This document shows positions 7,769-15,974 of a DNA stretch of 64,000 nucleotides, one piece after another (within the stretch, counting starts at the first letter, position 1; each line of letters begins with the position of its first letter). The notes under the pieces are model-generated. The model searched no databases, was not told where the DNA came from, and was given only the letters and a program-made list of their open reading frames with translations. A program made the translations under genes and the position numbers. This DNA is from Verrucomicrobiota bacterium (GTDB lineage Bacteria; Verrucomicrobiota; Verrucomicrobiia; Limisphaerales; JAEYXS01): positions 1 through 64,000 of the forward strand of contig JAEYXS010000003.1 in the NCBI GenBank assembly GCA_023431185.1, read 5' to 3'.

Positions 7769-7893
7769 CCCCCTCTCCCCAAGGGAGAGGGCAGGGGTGA
7801 GGGGAAAGTGAGTTATCAGATTAATTTACGCGTTGATTGCTCAAGTATGTTCCCTCCCCCTCATCCCGGCCTTCTCCCTGAGGGAGAAGGAGA
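7769..7893. repeat. Pair of inverted CT/GA-rich palindromic repeats
   Basis: Two copies of a roughly 36-nt element in inverted orientation, at 7769-7804 and about 7856-7893. Each contains a hairpin of CCCTCTCC/GGGAGAGGG type with a GGGGTGAGGGG tail. They resemble the extragenic CCCTCTCCC...GGGAGAGGG palindromes common in environmental genomes. Placed between the binding-protein gene and the rest of the operon, the paired structure could attenuate or stabilise the transcript. Confidence 0.7.
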
Positions 7894-7936
7894 ACATATG
7901 ACCGCGCTGGTTGCATTTTGTTGCTGTGACGTATCG

Positions 7937-8866
7937 TTACTTCAGCGCTTCCACGATGGTCGTGAGGTTGTGCTTGATCATGCCCTCGTACGTGCCGAGG
8001 TCATAGCCATGCTCGATCTGGCCGGGCGTGCCCATCGCGTCAGAGAAAAGCTCGCCGCCGATCTTCGCACCGGAATCCTTGCTGATGCGCTGGATGGCAT
8101 TTGGCGGTACGCTGGATTCCACGAAGATGGCCTTCACCTTGTTCTGCTTGATGAAATCCACCAGCTTCACCATGTCCGCCAGACCGGCCTCGGACACCGT
8201 GGAGATGCCTTGCAGCCCCACCACCTTGAAGCCATACGCGCGCCCGAAGTAGTTGTACGCATCATGGCTCGTGATGAGGATGCGCTTCTCCGCCGGCAGC
8301 TCATTCGCCTTCTTCACTGCCCATTGATGCAACTCCTGCAGCTTCTTGCGCACTTCATTGCTGCGCTTCTCGTAATTGCTCTTCCCGGCGGGATCGGCGG
8401 CGATGAGACCTTTCGTCACGGTCGCGGCACATTGCTCCCAGAGCGGAACTTCGAACCAGACGTGCGGATCATAGTGCCCCTCGAACTCAGCGGGCTGGAG
8501 CAACTGGTTCTTCGGGATGTCAGCCGAAGTCGCGTAGATGTGCTTGCGGGAGCGGCTCATCTTGTCGAAGAGCTCCTGCATCTTCCCCTCCAGCATGAGG
8601 CCGTTGTAGAAGATGACATCCGCCTTTTGCAGTTTGGTTACGTCTGCCGCCGTGGCCTTGTATAAGTGCGGGTCCACGCCTGGTCCCATCAGTTCCTGTA
8701 CTTCCACACGGTCACCCCCCACCTGTTTTACCAGGTCTGCCACCATCGTGACAGTGGTGACCACCCGCAGCTTTTTCTCCGCCGCCTGCACCTGTCCGCT
8801 GCTGAGCAGCCAGGCCGTGCAAACCGCGCCCATCCCCGTCAACCAAGTCCGTAATTTCAATTTCAT
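7937..8866 (-). CDS. Metal ABC transporter substrate-binding protein (TroA/YtgA/ZnuA-like)
   Basis: A 309-residue periplasmic cluster-9 binding protein. The start at ATG 8866 gives a signal peptide (KLKLRTWLTGMGAVCTAWLLSSGQVQA). Metal ligands of the family are visible: His in GVDPHLYKAT, His in HYDPHVWFEV, Glu in FVESSVPP and Asp in HGYDLGTY. There is no long His-rich loop, which argues for Mn or Fe over a dedicated Zn importer, though this is not decisive. It is the first gene of the operon, directly behind the promoter with three palindromic boxes. Upstream in-frame Met codons to 8935 fall inside the promoter and are rejected. Confidence 0.93.
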   Translation of the reverse strand: MKLKLRTWLTGMGAVCTAWLLSSGQVQAAEKKLRVVTTVTMVADLVKQVGGDRVEVQELMGPGVDPHLYKATAADVTKLQKADVIFYNGLMLEGKMQELFDKMSRSRKHIYATSADIPKNQLLQPAEFEGHYDPHVWFEVPLWEQCAATVTKGLIAADPAGKSNYEKRSNEVRKKLQELHQWAVKKANELPAEKRILITSHDAYNYFGRAYGFKVVGLQGISTVSEAGLADMVKLVDFIKQNKVKAIFVESSVPPNAIQRISKDSGAKIGGELFSDAMGTPGQIEHGYDLGTYEGMIKHNLTTIVEALK

Positions 8867-8897
8867 AATCAGCTTTCGATAATGATCCATCTCAATG

Positions 8898-8960
8898 TTA
8901 GGCATACCTATATTTAAGGATTTGATTAGTGTCAACTATTAAAGTTAGTCATAGCTAACT
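8898..8960 (-). promoter_or_regulatory. Metal-operon promoter with three palindromic operator boxes
   Basis: Reading the minus strand, TTGACA (8930-8935) and TATAGG (8907-8912) are separated by exactly 17 nt, a good sigma-70-like promoter. Three boxes of form TAG-N6-CTA lie over it. Box A at 8899-8910 (TAGGCATACCTA) covers the -10. Box B at 8927-8938 (TAGTGTCAACTA) covers the -35. Box C at 8946-8957 (TAGTCATAGCTA) sits just upstream inside a longer AGTTAG-N6-CTAACT palindrome. Box A resembles one half of the DtxR/IdeR consensus TTAGGTTAGSCTAACCTAA. Binding by the DtxR-like half of the operon's own permease fusion is inferred. Confidence 0.75.
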
Positions 8961-9063
8961 CGTGTATTTTAGCTTTCCTCACAGTTACGCATCACGAAAC
9001 ACAGATTACGCCTGCAACCATTCCCCTTTCGACATTCCTCCCCGCACAGTTTACGTTTCCTGC

Positions 9064-9420
9064 ATGCGACCGTTGGACATACAGCAGATCGGGGATGAAC
9101 TGGCCATCAAATGGGATGACCAGAGCGAGAGCTTCATCAAGCTGGAGAAGCTGCGCCGCCTGTGCCCCTGTGCCGGCTGCAATGGAGAGAAGGACATCTT
9201 TGGGAACGTCTATAAAAACCCTGCTAAACCCTACTCGGCCAAGTCTTTCCAACTCGTCCGGCTTGCTTACGTCGGCGGCTACGCCTTGCAACCGCATTGG
9301 GCGGATGGCCACGGCTCCGGCCTCTTCGCGTATGACTATCTGAAGCGTGTGGCTGAGGCGAATGACACCGACATCGCCACGGCCAATCCGGCGAGCGAAC
9401 CGCAACCGCCCGCTGCTTGA
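9064..9420 (+). CDS. DUF971 (gamma-butyrobetaine hydroxylase-like N-terminal domain) protein
   Basis: A 118-residue protein that is essentially one DUF971 domain. It contains IKWDDQSESFIKLEKLRRLCPCAGC-type sequence, followed by YVGGYALQPHWADGHGSGLFAYDYL. The paired Cys residues (C-P-C-x-x-C) and H-x-x-G-I/L-[FY] motif are typical, and homologues bind a metal through such residues. ATG 9064 is chosen because the domain starts there. The long upstream extension of the frame overlaps the divergent promoter. Its stop overlaps the TTG start of the N-demethylase gene, so the two are probably co-translated. Confidence 0.85.
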   Translation: MRPLDIQQIGDELAIKWDDQSESFIKLEKLRRLCPCAGCNGEKDIFGNVYKNPAKPYSAKSFQLVRLAYVGGYALQPHWADGHGSGLFAYDYLKRVAEANDTDIATANPASEPQPPAA

Positions 9421-10262
9421 ACGAAGGCGTCCATCCCGAACGCGACTGGTCGGAACTTTTTCCCGACCAGGATTACCGTTTCTCCATGGGTTTGCGACAG
9501 GGTGACCCGGCCAAGTTTTTCTCGCCTACGGCCGAATACTCCGAGGCGATCGCCGAACGGCGTCAATGGCTGGCGGATGGTGCGGAGCATTACGCGGCGA
9601 TTTTCGATGCTGGTATCCCGCTGCTCTCCGAAGCGCGCACCTTGGCGCAGAAATGGCAGACGCTCCCCGAGTTCCTGCCGCCGCAAAGCAATGCGCCAGC
9701 CTCGGGCTGGGATGACCTGCTCGCATTAGGCCGCAATTGGGAAACAGATTTCCTGCTGCTCAAAGTCGAAGGACAGGAGCAGCCCAAACTGGTGGGCGGG
9801 TGCGTGTGTTTTCCCTCGTCGTGGAATCTGGCGGAGAAGATGGGGCAGCCGATCAGTTTCATCCACGAACCGGTGCCGGGTTTGAACAGCTCAATGGGCC
9901 GTTCCATCAGCACCTTCCTGAACAAGCTGCGCCCGGACATTGCGTGGCTGCGGGCGAATTGGGGTCTGGCGGCCGTCGGTGAGCGCAACATGCACCCATC
10001 ACGCGGCCTGCCGCGCTTGCGCGGGCCGTTGACACTCGATGAAGTTTGGCTGCGCATCGAGGATCAAGCGCTGGTGGGCTTGCCGGATAATAACGGCGTG
10101 CTCTTCGGCATCCGCCTGACCACGCATCCCTTGCGTGAAGTGGTCAAGCATCCCATTGCAAAGCAAGGTCTATCCCGTGCCCTTCGCACCATGCCGGATG
10201 CGATGATCGAGTATAAAGGGCTCAGTGCGGCGCGGGAGAGTCTGATCACGCTGCTGGCGTGA
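9417..10262 (+). CDS. Heme-dependent oxidative N-demethylase family protein (DUF3445)
   Basis: A 281-residue DUF3445 protein. The family pattern is clear: DQDYRFSMGL near residues 18-27, CVCFPSSWNLAEKMGQPISFIHEPVPG in the middle, and RLRGPLTLDEVWLRIEDQ then TTHPLREV further on. Characterised relatives use heme to remove N-methyl groups from amines. The substrate here is unknown. The reading frame opens with TTG at 9417, overlapping the upstream stop as TTGA. The next ATG (9487) would remove the conserved WSELFPDQDYRF lead, so the TTG is favoured. Pairing with a DUF971 gene suggests a shared oxidative pathway, which is inferred. Confidence 0.8.
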   Translation: MNEGVHPERDWSELFPDQDYRFSMGLRQGDPAKFFSPTAEYSEAIAERRQWLADGAEHYAAIFDAGIPLLSEARTLAQKWQTLPEFLPPQSNAPASGWDDLLALGRNWETDFLLLKVEGQEQPKLVGGCVCFPSSWNLAEKMGQPISFIHEPVPGLNSSMGRSISTFLNKLRPDIAWLRANWGLAAVGERNMHPSRGLPRLRGPLTLDEVWLRIEDQALVGLPDNNGVLFGIRLTTHPLREVVKHPIAKQGLSRALRTMPDAMIEYKGLSAARESLITLLA

Positions 10263-10336
10263 TGGGAAAACTTCTCAGCATGCTTTTACCGGACAAGCCT
10301 CTGGGTGGACACAGTCCCGCAGCTCCATTGTAAAAC

Positions 10337-10365
10337 AAAAAAGGGCGGACTTTCGTCCGCCCTTT
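10337..10365 (-). terminator. Rho-independent terminator of fba
   Basis: On the minus strand a stem AAGGGCGGA / TCCGCCCTT closes over a short loop and is followed by TTTTTTGTTTT. It lies just after the aldolase stop at 10390. The convergent N-demethylase gene ends at 10262, on the other side. Confidence 0.85.
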
Positions 10366-10389
10366 CGCTTCGTTAAATGATCTGATTGC

Positions 10390-11355
10390 TTAGTCAAAAG
10401 CGTGGCCGGCGCAGCACAGCACGTTCTTGATCTTGTGGCGCACGAGTTCCTTCACCATGTCACGGGCCGGCGAGAGGTACTTGCGCGGATCGAATTCTTT
10501 CGGTTTCTCCCAGAGCACCTTGCGGATGCCGGCCGTCATGGCCATGCGGAGGTCGGTGTCGATGTTCACCTTCGTGCAACCCGTGCGGCGGGCGATCTCG
10601 ATGTCGGCTTCCGGCACACCAGCGGTGTCCGTGCCCATCGCGCCACCATACTTGTTGATCTCGTCGGCCAGGTGCTTCGGCACACTGGAAGCTCCGTGCA
10701 ACACCAGCGGGTAATCACCCATGCCGGCGTCCATGAGGGCCTTCTTGATGAGCTTGAGGCGCTCGAGGTCCAGATGCTGGGTGCCCTTGAACTTGTAGGC
10801 ACCGTGGCTGTTGCCGATGGCGACGGCGAGGGAATCGCAGCCGGATTCCTTCACGAACTTCACGGCTTCATCGGGCACGGTATAGTGGCCGCTGGCCGAA
10901 TGCGCACCGCCTTCTTCACCGTCGTCGAATTGCGCGCCGACGAGGTGGCCCAGCTCGGATTCCACCACGCAGTTATGCTTGTGCGCGTATTCCACGACCT
11001 TGCGGGTGATCTCGACGTTCTTCTCGAAGCATTCGTGGGAGGCATCAATCATCACGCTGGTGAACCCTTCGTCGATGCACTCTTTGCAGAGCTCGAACGT
11101 GTCACCGTGGTCCAGATGGACGGCGATGGGGATGGTGGAGACGCTGACGGCAGCCTCGATGAGCTTCTTCAGATACACGGGGTTCGCGTAGTGGCGCGCG
11201 CCCTTGGAGATCTGGAGCATGACGGGTGCTTTTTCCTCTTCGCAGGCCTCGATGATGGCCTGGAGCAGTTCCATGTTGTTCACGTTAAAGGCACCGAGGG
11301 CATACTTGCCCTTGAGCGCCTTGGCGAACAGGTCCGTTGTGTGTGTCAGTGGCAT
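10390..11355 (-). CDS. fba: Class II fructose-bisphosphate aldolase
   Basis: A 321-residue zinc-dependent aldolase that cleaves or forms fructose 1,6-bisphosphate in glycolysis and gluconeogenesis. Signatures are GAFNVNNMELLQAI at the N-terminus, AVHLDHGDTFE with the catalytic Asp and zinc His, VESELGHL, IGNSHGAYK and VLHGASSVP, and finally KVNIDTDLR for phosphate binding. The GTQHLDLERLKLIKK segment fits the ketose-bisphosphate aldolase group. It has its own terminator and stands alone; the ankyrin operon ends 96 nt upstream. ATG 11355 gives the normal family N-terminus. Confidence 0.95.
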   Translation of the reverse strand: MPLTHTTDLFAKALKGKYALGAFNVNNMELLQAIIEACEEEKAPVMLQISKGARHYANPVYLKKLIEAAVSVSTIPIAVHLDHGDTFELCKECIDEGFTSVMIDASHECFEKNVEITRKVVEYAHKHNCVVESELGHLVGAQFDDGEEGGAHSASGHYTVPDEAVKFVKESGCDSLAVAIGNSHGAYKFKGTQHLDLERLKLIKKALMDAGMGDYPLVLHGASSVPKHLADEINKYGGAMGTDTAGVPEADIEIARRTGCTKVNIDTDLRMAMTAGIRKVLWEKPKEFDPRKYLSPARDMVKELVRHKIKNVLCCAGHAFD

Positions 11356-11451
11356 AAGTTAAGTCCAGTTCAAGTTCACCCGGTCCAGCCGGAAAAACAA
11401 ACAGGGTGGGAGTCTAGGCGGCTCCGCCCAAAAGAAAACCCTATTTTTTAG

Positions 11452-12291
11452 CTAAGGTGGGGCCGCCGGGCCGGGTTGCCGGGCGGAAAAGAACTCGATG
11501 GCATTGGTCAGGTGGTGTTCCCGGGCGTATTCCACCGGTGTTCGTCCCATCCGGTTGGTGATATCCAGCCTAGCCCCGTAGTGGAGCAGCCGCAGCCATA
11601 TATTCGTGTCCCGGGCGTAGATGGCGTTGTGAAACGGGGTGTTTCCAGCCCGATTCCGGGCATTGGGATCGGCTCCGGCCTTGAGTAAAAGCTCCACCGT
11701 TTCCACATGCGGATTATGGACGGCAAAGTGCAAAGGCGTATGACTGTAGTAATTCGAGGCCCTGACATCCGCCCCATTCTCAAGCAGTAATCTGGCAAAA
11801 TCCGGTGTGCTGCGGGCGACCATATAGATGGCGTGCATGCCATTTCTTGAGGTTTGCTTGATATCTGCCCCTTGCTGCAACAACAACCGGCTCATGCCCA
11901 GATCTTCCACCGCCAGCGCGATCAGCAAAGGTGGCAGGCACTCTTCTTCTATCTGTTGGAATTCTTCCTCTTTCTCATCGTCCACGACCGGCTTCATCAC
12001 GACCTTGTCCCAGAGAAAAACGGTGAACTCTTCCATGAAGTTCATGGTCGGTGCCCGGGATTGCTGGGGCATCATTTTCGGCGTCAAAGGCGGGGTATTC
12101 GCCAGTTTTACCAGTTCCGGATGAGCCGCCAGCATCCGTTCCACTTTGACCTGGTCGCGCTGATAGACCGCCCGGCGGAACTCTTTGCCCAGATCACGCG
12201 GCCACAGGCGGTAAACCAGCCAGGCACTCACGATCAATAGCGACACCAGCAAGTAAACCCGCCTGGAGGATCGTTGCGGTTGGGCCGTCAT
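11452..12291 (-). CDS. Membrane-anchored ankyrin-repeat protein (second of a tandem pair)
   Basis: A 279-residue protein with a single N-terminal membrane segment (YLLVSLLIVSAWLVYRLW, about residues 13-30) and then WPRDLGKEFRRAVYQRD, shared in form with its neighbour. The C-terminal half is ankyrin repeats, for example HYSHTPLHFAVHNPHVETVELLLKAG-type units followed by GNTPFHNAIYARD and GRTPVEYAREHH. Orientation of the basic tail predicts repeats outside the cytoplasm or as a membrane-tethered binding surface; partners are unknown. Its start overlaps the stop of the first ankyrin gene by 4 nt. It ends the operon led by the CaCA-like and lactate permease genes. Confidence 0.8.
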   Translation of the reverse strand: MTAQPQRSSRRVYLLVSLLIVSAWLVYRLWPRDLGKEFRRAVYQRDQVKVERMLAAHPELVKLANTPPLTPKMMPQQSRAPTMNFMEEFTVFLWDKVVMKPVVDDEKEEEFQQIEEECLPPLLIALAVEDLGMSRLLLQQGADIKQTSRNGMHAIYMVARSTPDFARLLLENGADVRASNYYSHTPLHFAVHNPHVETVELLLKAGADPNARNRAGNTPFHNAIYARDTNIWLRLLHYGARLDITNRMGRTPVEYAREHHLTNAIEFFSARQPGPAAPP

Positions 12292-13130
12292 GGCAGGTTA
12301 CCTTCCATCGTCGAAAGCAAACGGACAGCATTGGTGGCCTTGCGCTGTCGCGCCACTTCTAACGCTGTCTGCCCGCTCATATTCGTATGCGCCACATTGA
12401 CCCCCTGCTTCAAGAGTAACGGTATGATGCGCGTGTTGACGCGAGTTGCGGCCACATGCAGCAGGCTCCCGCCATCACGGCTCACGACATGGGGATTGGC
12501 CCCCGCTTCCAGCAGCATCCGAACTCCCTGCTCGTTTCCGTTCAGGACACTGAAATACAGCGGTGTCAACGCATGCATATTGGTCACATCGACCACGGCC
12601 CCTTTGGCCAGCAACAGTCTGATCGTCTCCACGCTATGACTCCTCAACGTGGCAAAATGCAGGGCTGTCATCCCGCTGGCGGAGACGGCCTGCACATCCG
12701 CCCCCATGTCCACCAGCAGCTGGATCATCTCCTGATCTTCCCGGAGCAGCGCGATATGCAACGGCGGCAGACCGGCATCCTCAGCCATCTCAAAAGGGTC
12801 CGGCGGATGGCCGCCCCGGTTGCTTTGCCTGAGCCGGATCTGCGTCATCTCTTCAAAGATTTCCACCACCAGCCGGTCCATCCAGCTCGCTGGGCGGCCA
12901 CCCGTCAGTGGTTGCGCTTTTACTTTCTGCGGTGTCGAGTTGGTCGCGTTCACGAGTGTGGGCCATTGCTCCGCCCACCGATTTACTTTGGACAGGTCGC
13001 CGGCAAAAACCGCACGCCGGAAAGCCCGCCCTCTTTCTTCCGGCCAGAAGAAATAGATGAGCACCACCACCAGTCCTGCGATGAGGACTGGCAGCCACTT
13101 TCGCCCTCGCGCTTTCTTCTCCTCGTTCAC
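12288..13130 (-). CDS. Membrane-anchored ankyrin-repeat protein (first of a tandem pair)
   Basis: A 280-residue paralogue of the next gene. KARGRKWLPVLIAGLVVVLIYFFWPEERGRAFRRAVF-like sequence gives a basic start, one membrane helix and the same post-membrane WPxxxGxxFRRAV element. The repeats are recognisable in GLPPLHIALLREDQEMIQLL, GMTALHFATLRSHSVET, LTPLYFSVLNGNEQG and GQTALEVARQRKATN. The two proteins share overall design and a Pro/Gln-rich linker before the repeats, indicating tandem duplication followed by divergence. It begins only 6 nt after the lactate permease stop, so it belongs to that transcript. The function of the ankyrin surface is unknown. Confidence 0.8.
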   Translation of the reverse strand: MNEEKKARGRKWLPVLIAGLVVVLIYFFWPEERGRAFRRAVFAGDLSKVNRWAEQWPTLVNATNSTPQKVKAQPLTGGRPASWMDRLVVEIFEEMTQIRLRQSNRGGHPPDPFEMAEDAGLPPLHIALLREDQEMIQLLVDMGADVQAVSASGMTALHFATLRSHSVETIRLLLAKGAVVDVTNMHALTPLYFSVLNGNEQGVRMLLEAGANPHVVSRDGGSLLHVAATRVNTRIIPLLLKQGVNVAHTNMSGQTALEVARQRKATNAVRLLSTMEGNLP

Positions 13131-13136
13131 AAACGA

Positions 13137-14831
13137 TCAAGGCCCGATTGGCACGGGCGCATGCACCACCATATACGTGAAAGGCACGATATACGCCTGC
13201 AAATAGACCAGCACCCCCATCATCGCCGCCAGAATGATACTGTGCCAGAACACGAACCGCAGGATGGACCCCTCATGGCCATACCAATTCGTCGCCGTGC
13301 TCGCCACCACGATGCTCTGGGCATCCACCATCTTGCCCATCACGCCACCGGAACTGTTCGCCGCCCCCATCAGGATGGGGCTGATGCCCGTCTGTTCTGC
13401 CGTGATCTTTTGCAAGCTGCCAAAAAGCACATTGGAGGCAGTGTCTGAGCCAGTCAACGCCACTCCCAACCATCCCAGCATGGTGCCGAAGAAGGGATAA
13501 AACGTGCCGGTCTGCGCGAGCGCCAGTCCCAACGTCGCATCCGTGCCGGAATACTTGGTCACATTGCCCAAGGCCAGCATGGCAGCGATGGTCATCAAGG
13601 AATAACGTATGTGCCAAATGGTCTGGCCGTAAGTGCGGATAAGTTCACGCACACGGAAACCCATGGTCAGTCCCGCGATAAGGGAAGCCACCAAGATACC
13701 GGTGCCCGTGGCGGAAAGGATGTTCATCCGGAACTCCGCCTTCTCGGGCGCCGCTTTGGGCGGAGCCACGGGTTCGACGCGCTGAACCATGTTATGCAAG
13801 CCGGGCACAGCGAACTTCGGGGCGGCCACTTTGTCCAAGGCATTCTTGAACTGCGGCATGCCCCAGAACAGGATGCATCCGGTGAGGATGGCCCACGGCA
13901 TCCAGGCTTGCATGACGCTGCTCCGGGTCAACGGTTGCGCCGGTGCTTCAGCCTTGGCCGGTTCCGGTTTGGGAGCATCAGTGGATGTCGTATCTACTTT
14001 GGGCAGCGGCCAGAGCTCTTTGGGCCGCCAGAAGCGCAGCAGCAAGATCAAGGCACCGATGGAGCACGCGCCAGAAATCGTATCGACCAGCCATGGGCCG
14101 TGATAGTTGGAGACCAGGAATTGCGGAATGGCAAAAGCCAGACCCGCCGTGAGTGCGGCTGGCCACACCGCCCACATGCCCCGCCACCCGGCAAACGCGC
14201 CCACCACCCAGAACGGGATGATGACGGAGAAGAACGGCAATTGCCGCCCGACCATCTTCGAGACGAGCAAGGCATCCAGTCCGGCGACTTGTTCCAGTGT
14301 CGTGATGGGAATGCCCAACGAACCAAAGGCGACGGGCGCGGTGTTCGCGATGAGTGCCAGCCCGGAAGCATGTAGCGGACGAAACCCCAGTTGGATCAGG
14401 ATCGCTCCCGTGATGGCCACGGGTGTGCCGAAGCCTGCCACACCTTCAATGAATGCGCCGAAGGAAAACGCGATGAGGATAAGTTGGATACGCGGGTCCG
14501 GTGCCACCTGCGCCAGGCTGTCGCGCAAGACGGCGAAGAGCCCCTTCTTCACCGTAAGCTGATAGAGGAAGATGACGTTCAGGATGATCCAGCCGATGGG
14601 AAATAATCCGAACGCAGCCCCATAAGCCGTCGTGGCCATCGCCGCCGAGACCGGCATGCGATAAACGGCGATGGCGATCACCAAGGCGGAAACCAACCCG
14701 AGCACAGCGGCGAAATGGATCCGCACGTGGAGCCAGCCGATGGCCCCGAGCAACACCACGATGGGGATGGCGGCGACGAGGGTGGACAGCAGGGTGTTGC
14801 CAAACGGGTCGTAATTCTGCAGCCAGGTCAT
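13137..14831 (-). CDS. lctP: L-lactate permease (LctP/LldP family)
   Basis: A 564-residue inner-membrane protein with at least twelve hydrophobic segments. Family signatures include SFGAFIEGVAGFGTPVAITGAILIQLGF-like sequence near residue 125, NTAPVAFGSLGIP, and FFGTMLGWLGVALTGSDTASN-like sequence toward the C-terminus. Proteins of this family import lactate (and glycolate) with protons. A Pro/Ala/Lys-rich loop around 285-310 and another near 365 are longer than usual and probably cytoplasmic. It lies 52 nt after the CaCA-like gene and 6 nt before the ankyrin genes. It should feed the LutABC lactate oxidation system encoded at 44582-48170. Confidence 0.92.
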   Translation of the reverse strand: MTWLQNYDPFGNTLLSTLVAAIPIVVLLGAIGWLHVRIHFAAVLGLVSALVIAIAVYRMPVSAAMATTAYGAAFGLFPIGWIILNVIFLYQLTVKKGLFAVLRDSLAQVAPDPRIQLILIAFSFGAFIEGVAGFGTPVAITGAILIQLGFRPLHASGLALIANTAPVAFGSLGIPITTLEQVAGLDALLVSKMVGRQLPFFSVIIPFWVVGAFAGWRGMWAVWPAALTAGLAFAIPQFLVSNYHGPWLVDTISGACSIGALILLLRFWRPKELWPLPKVDTTSTDAPKPEPAKAEAPAQPLTRSSVMQAWMPWAILTGCILFWGMPQFKNALDKVAAPKFAVPGLHNMVQRVEPVAPPKAAPEKAEFRMNILSATGTGILVASLIAGLTMGFRVRELIRTYGQTIWHIRYSLMTIAAMLALGNVTKYSGTDATLGLALAQTGTFYPFFGTMLGWLGVALTGSDTASNVLFGSLQKITAEQTGISPILMGAANSSGGVMGKMVDAQSIVVASTATNWYGHEGSILRFVFWHSIILAAMMGVLVYLQAYIVPFTYMVVHAPVPIGP

Positions 14832-14883
14832 GGGTGATGCGCGGCAACGTAATCAATCCCCTGCTCGCGCCACAAGTCTGCAA

Positions 14884-15918
14884 TCAACCCATAAGTCCAC
14901 GGAACAGAAAGAAAGCGTAAGCCCCGACCAGCAGTACTCCGACAAACCGCGGCAACCGCCCCAGCAGAGTCATAAACACCAGATGCACCATGGTGGCCCC
15001 GGCGATGATCTGCACGCCCAGTTCGAATGTCTTCGGCACTTCGATGGGATGGAACAGGGCGAAGATGCCGATGCACAGCGGGATGCAGATGTGCCCATCA
15101 CCCACCTGTGAGGCATACGTCACATCCGGCTTGCCGCGCCAGGAGTAGTACAGCGCGAGCATCGCATTTGGCAGCACCATCAGGAAACCGCTGATCCAGC
15201 CCATGCCATTCTCTTCTTTTAGAAATGCGTAGTCCTGGGCCTTGCCCCAGTTCATCAGCCAGTCTGTGCTCAGGTAGATGCCGTAGCCGCCGACGATGAG
15301 GAGGGCGAAGTCGAAGAACATGAGCCAGCGCAGCGCCTTGTTCTGCTGCACGTTCGCCTTCAGCACGTCATAGACATGGAAGCATTGCCAGAAGAGGAAC
15401 ACCCCTACCATCACCAGCCCGTCGCTGAAATCCAGCCTGCCATCCCGGGCCAGCGCCCAGACCACGCCCGTGAAGAACAGCACGGCGACCAGAGTCAGCA
15501 TCAGGGAGAGGCGGTTCACTTTCTTCTCCACCTCGCCCTTGCCTTGCTTGTCCGCTTTTCCCTTTTTGTCGCCTTTGGATTTCTTGGGCGCTTGACCGCC
15601 GCTCGCGATGTTCATCCCGAAGATCATCGTCGGGATGCCGATGAGCAGGGTGAGATTCGTGGCGTTATTGACCACGCAATTCACCACCACTTCTGCGCCA
15701 TCTCCCTTGTCCCGCGCCAGCAGGATGGCGAACATCAGGTTGCCGATGCCCGAGCAATACGGCATGACCAGGGTGCCAAGGACGGTGCCGCCGAGGCCGT
15801 TGCGGGTCATGGCCTCCAGCCGCCAGACCATCAGGAGGGAGGCCATGATGAAGAGGCCGAAAAAGGCCCAAGGAGCCCACGGCCCGGTGCTTTCCAAAAT
15901 GGCGGTCAGCGAACGCAA
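14884..15918 (-). CDS. CaCA-like (sodium/calcium exchanger-type) membrane protein
   Basis: A 344-residue membrane protein with about ten hydrophobic segments. Two related blocks face each other across a charged Lys/Gly-rich loop (residues 110-135). The first is MPYCSGIGNLMFAILLARDK...VVVNCVVNNATNL; the second is LPNAMLALYYSWRG...YASQVGDGHICIPL. The repeated P-x5-N pattern with later V-N-N or V-G-D is reminiscent of the alpha repeats of cation/Ca exchangers, though the usual GSN and PE motifs are altered. I therefore give only a superfamily-level call. It is first in the operon ahead of lactate permease, so an ion-coupling or pH role in lactate use is possible but inferred. Confidence 0.55.
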   Translation of the reverse strand: MRSLTAILESTGPWAPWAFFGLFIMASLLMVWRLEAMTRNGLGGTVLGTLVMPYCSGIGNLMFAILLARDKGDGAEVVVNCVVNNATNLTLLIGIPTMIFGMNIASGGQAPKKSKGDKKGKADKQGKGEVEKKVNRLSLMLTLVAVLFFTGVVWALARDGRLDFSDGLVMVGVFLFWQCFHVYDVLKANVQQNKALRWLMFFDFALLIVGGYGIYLSTDWLMNWGKAQDYAFLKEENGMGWISGFLMVLPNAMLALYYSWRGKPDVTYASQVGDGHICIPLCIGIFALFHPIEVPKTFELGVQIIAGATMVHLVFMTLLGRLPRFVGVLLVGAYAFFLFRGLMG

Positions 15919-15974
15919 CGCGCGGAGTTAAGCAATGCAAGCGAGGTTCGGCAAGGAGCCTGATGGGGCGCGGG

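Noticed and set aside
11398..11430. GGCGG/CCGCC palindrome between the ankyrin operon and fba
   Set aside because: The loop would be only 2 nt and no U-tract follows on either strand, so it is not called a terminator.
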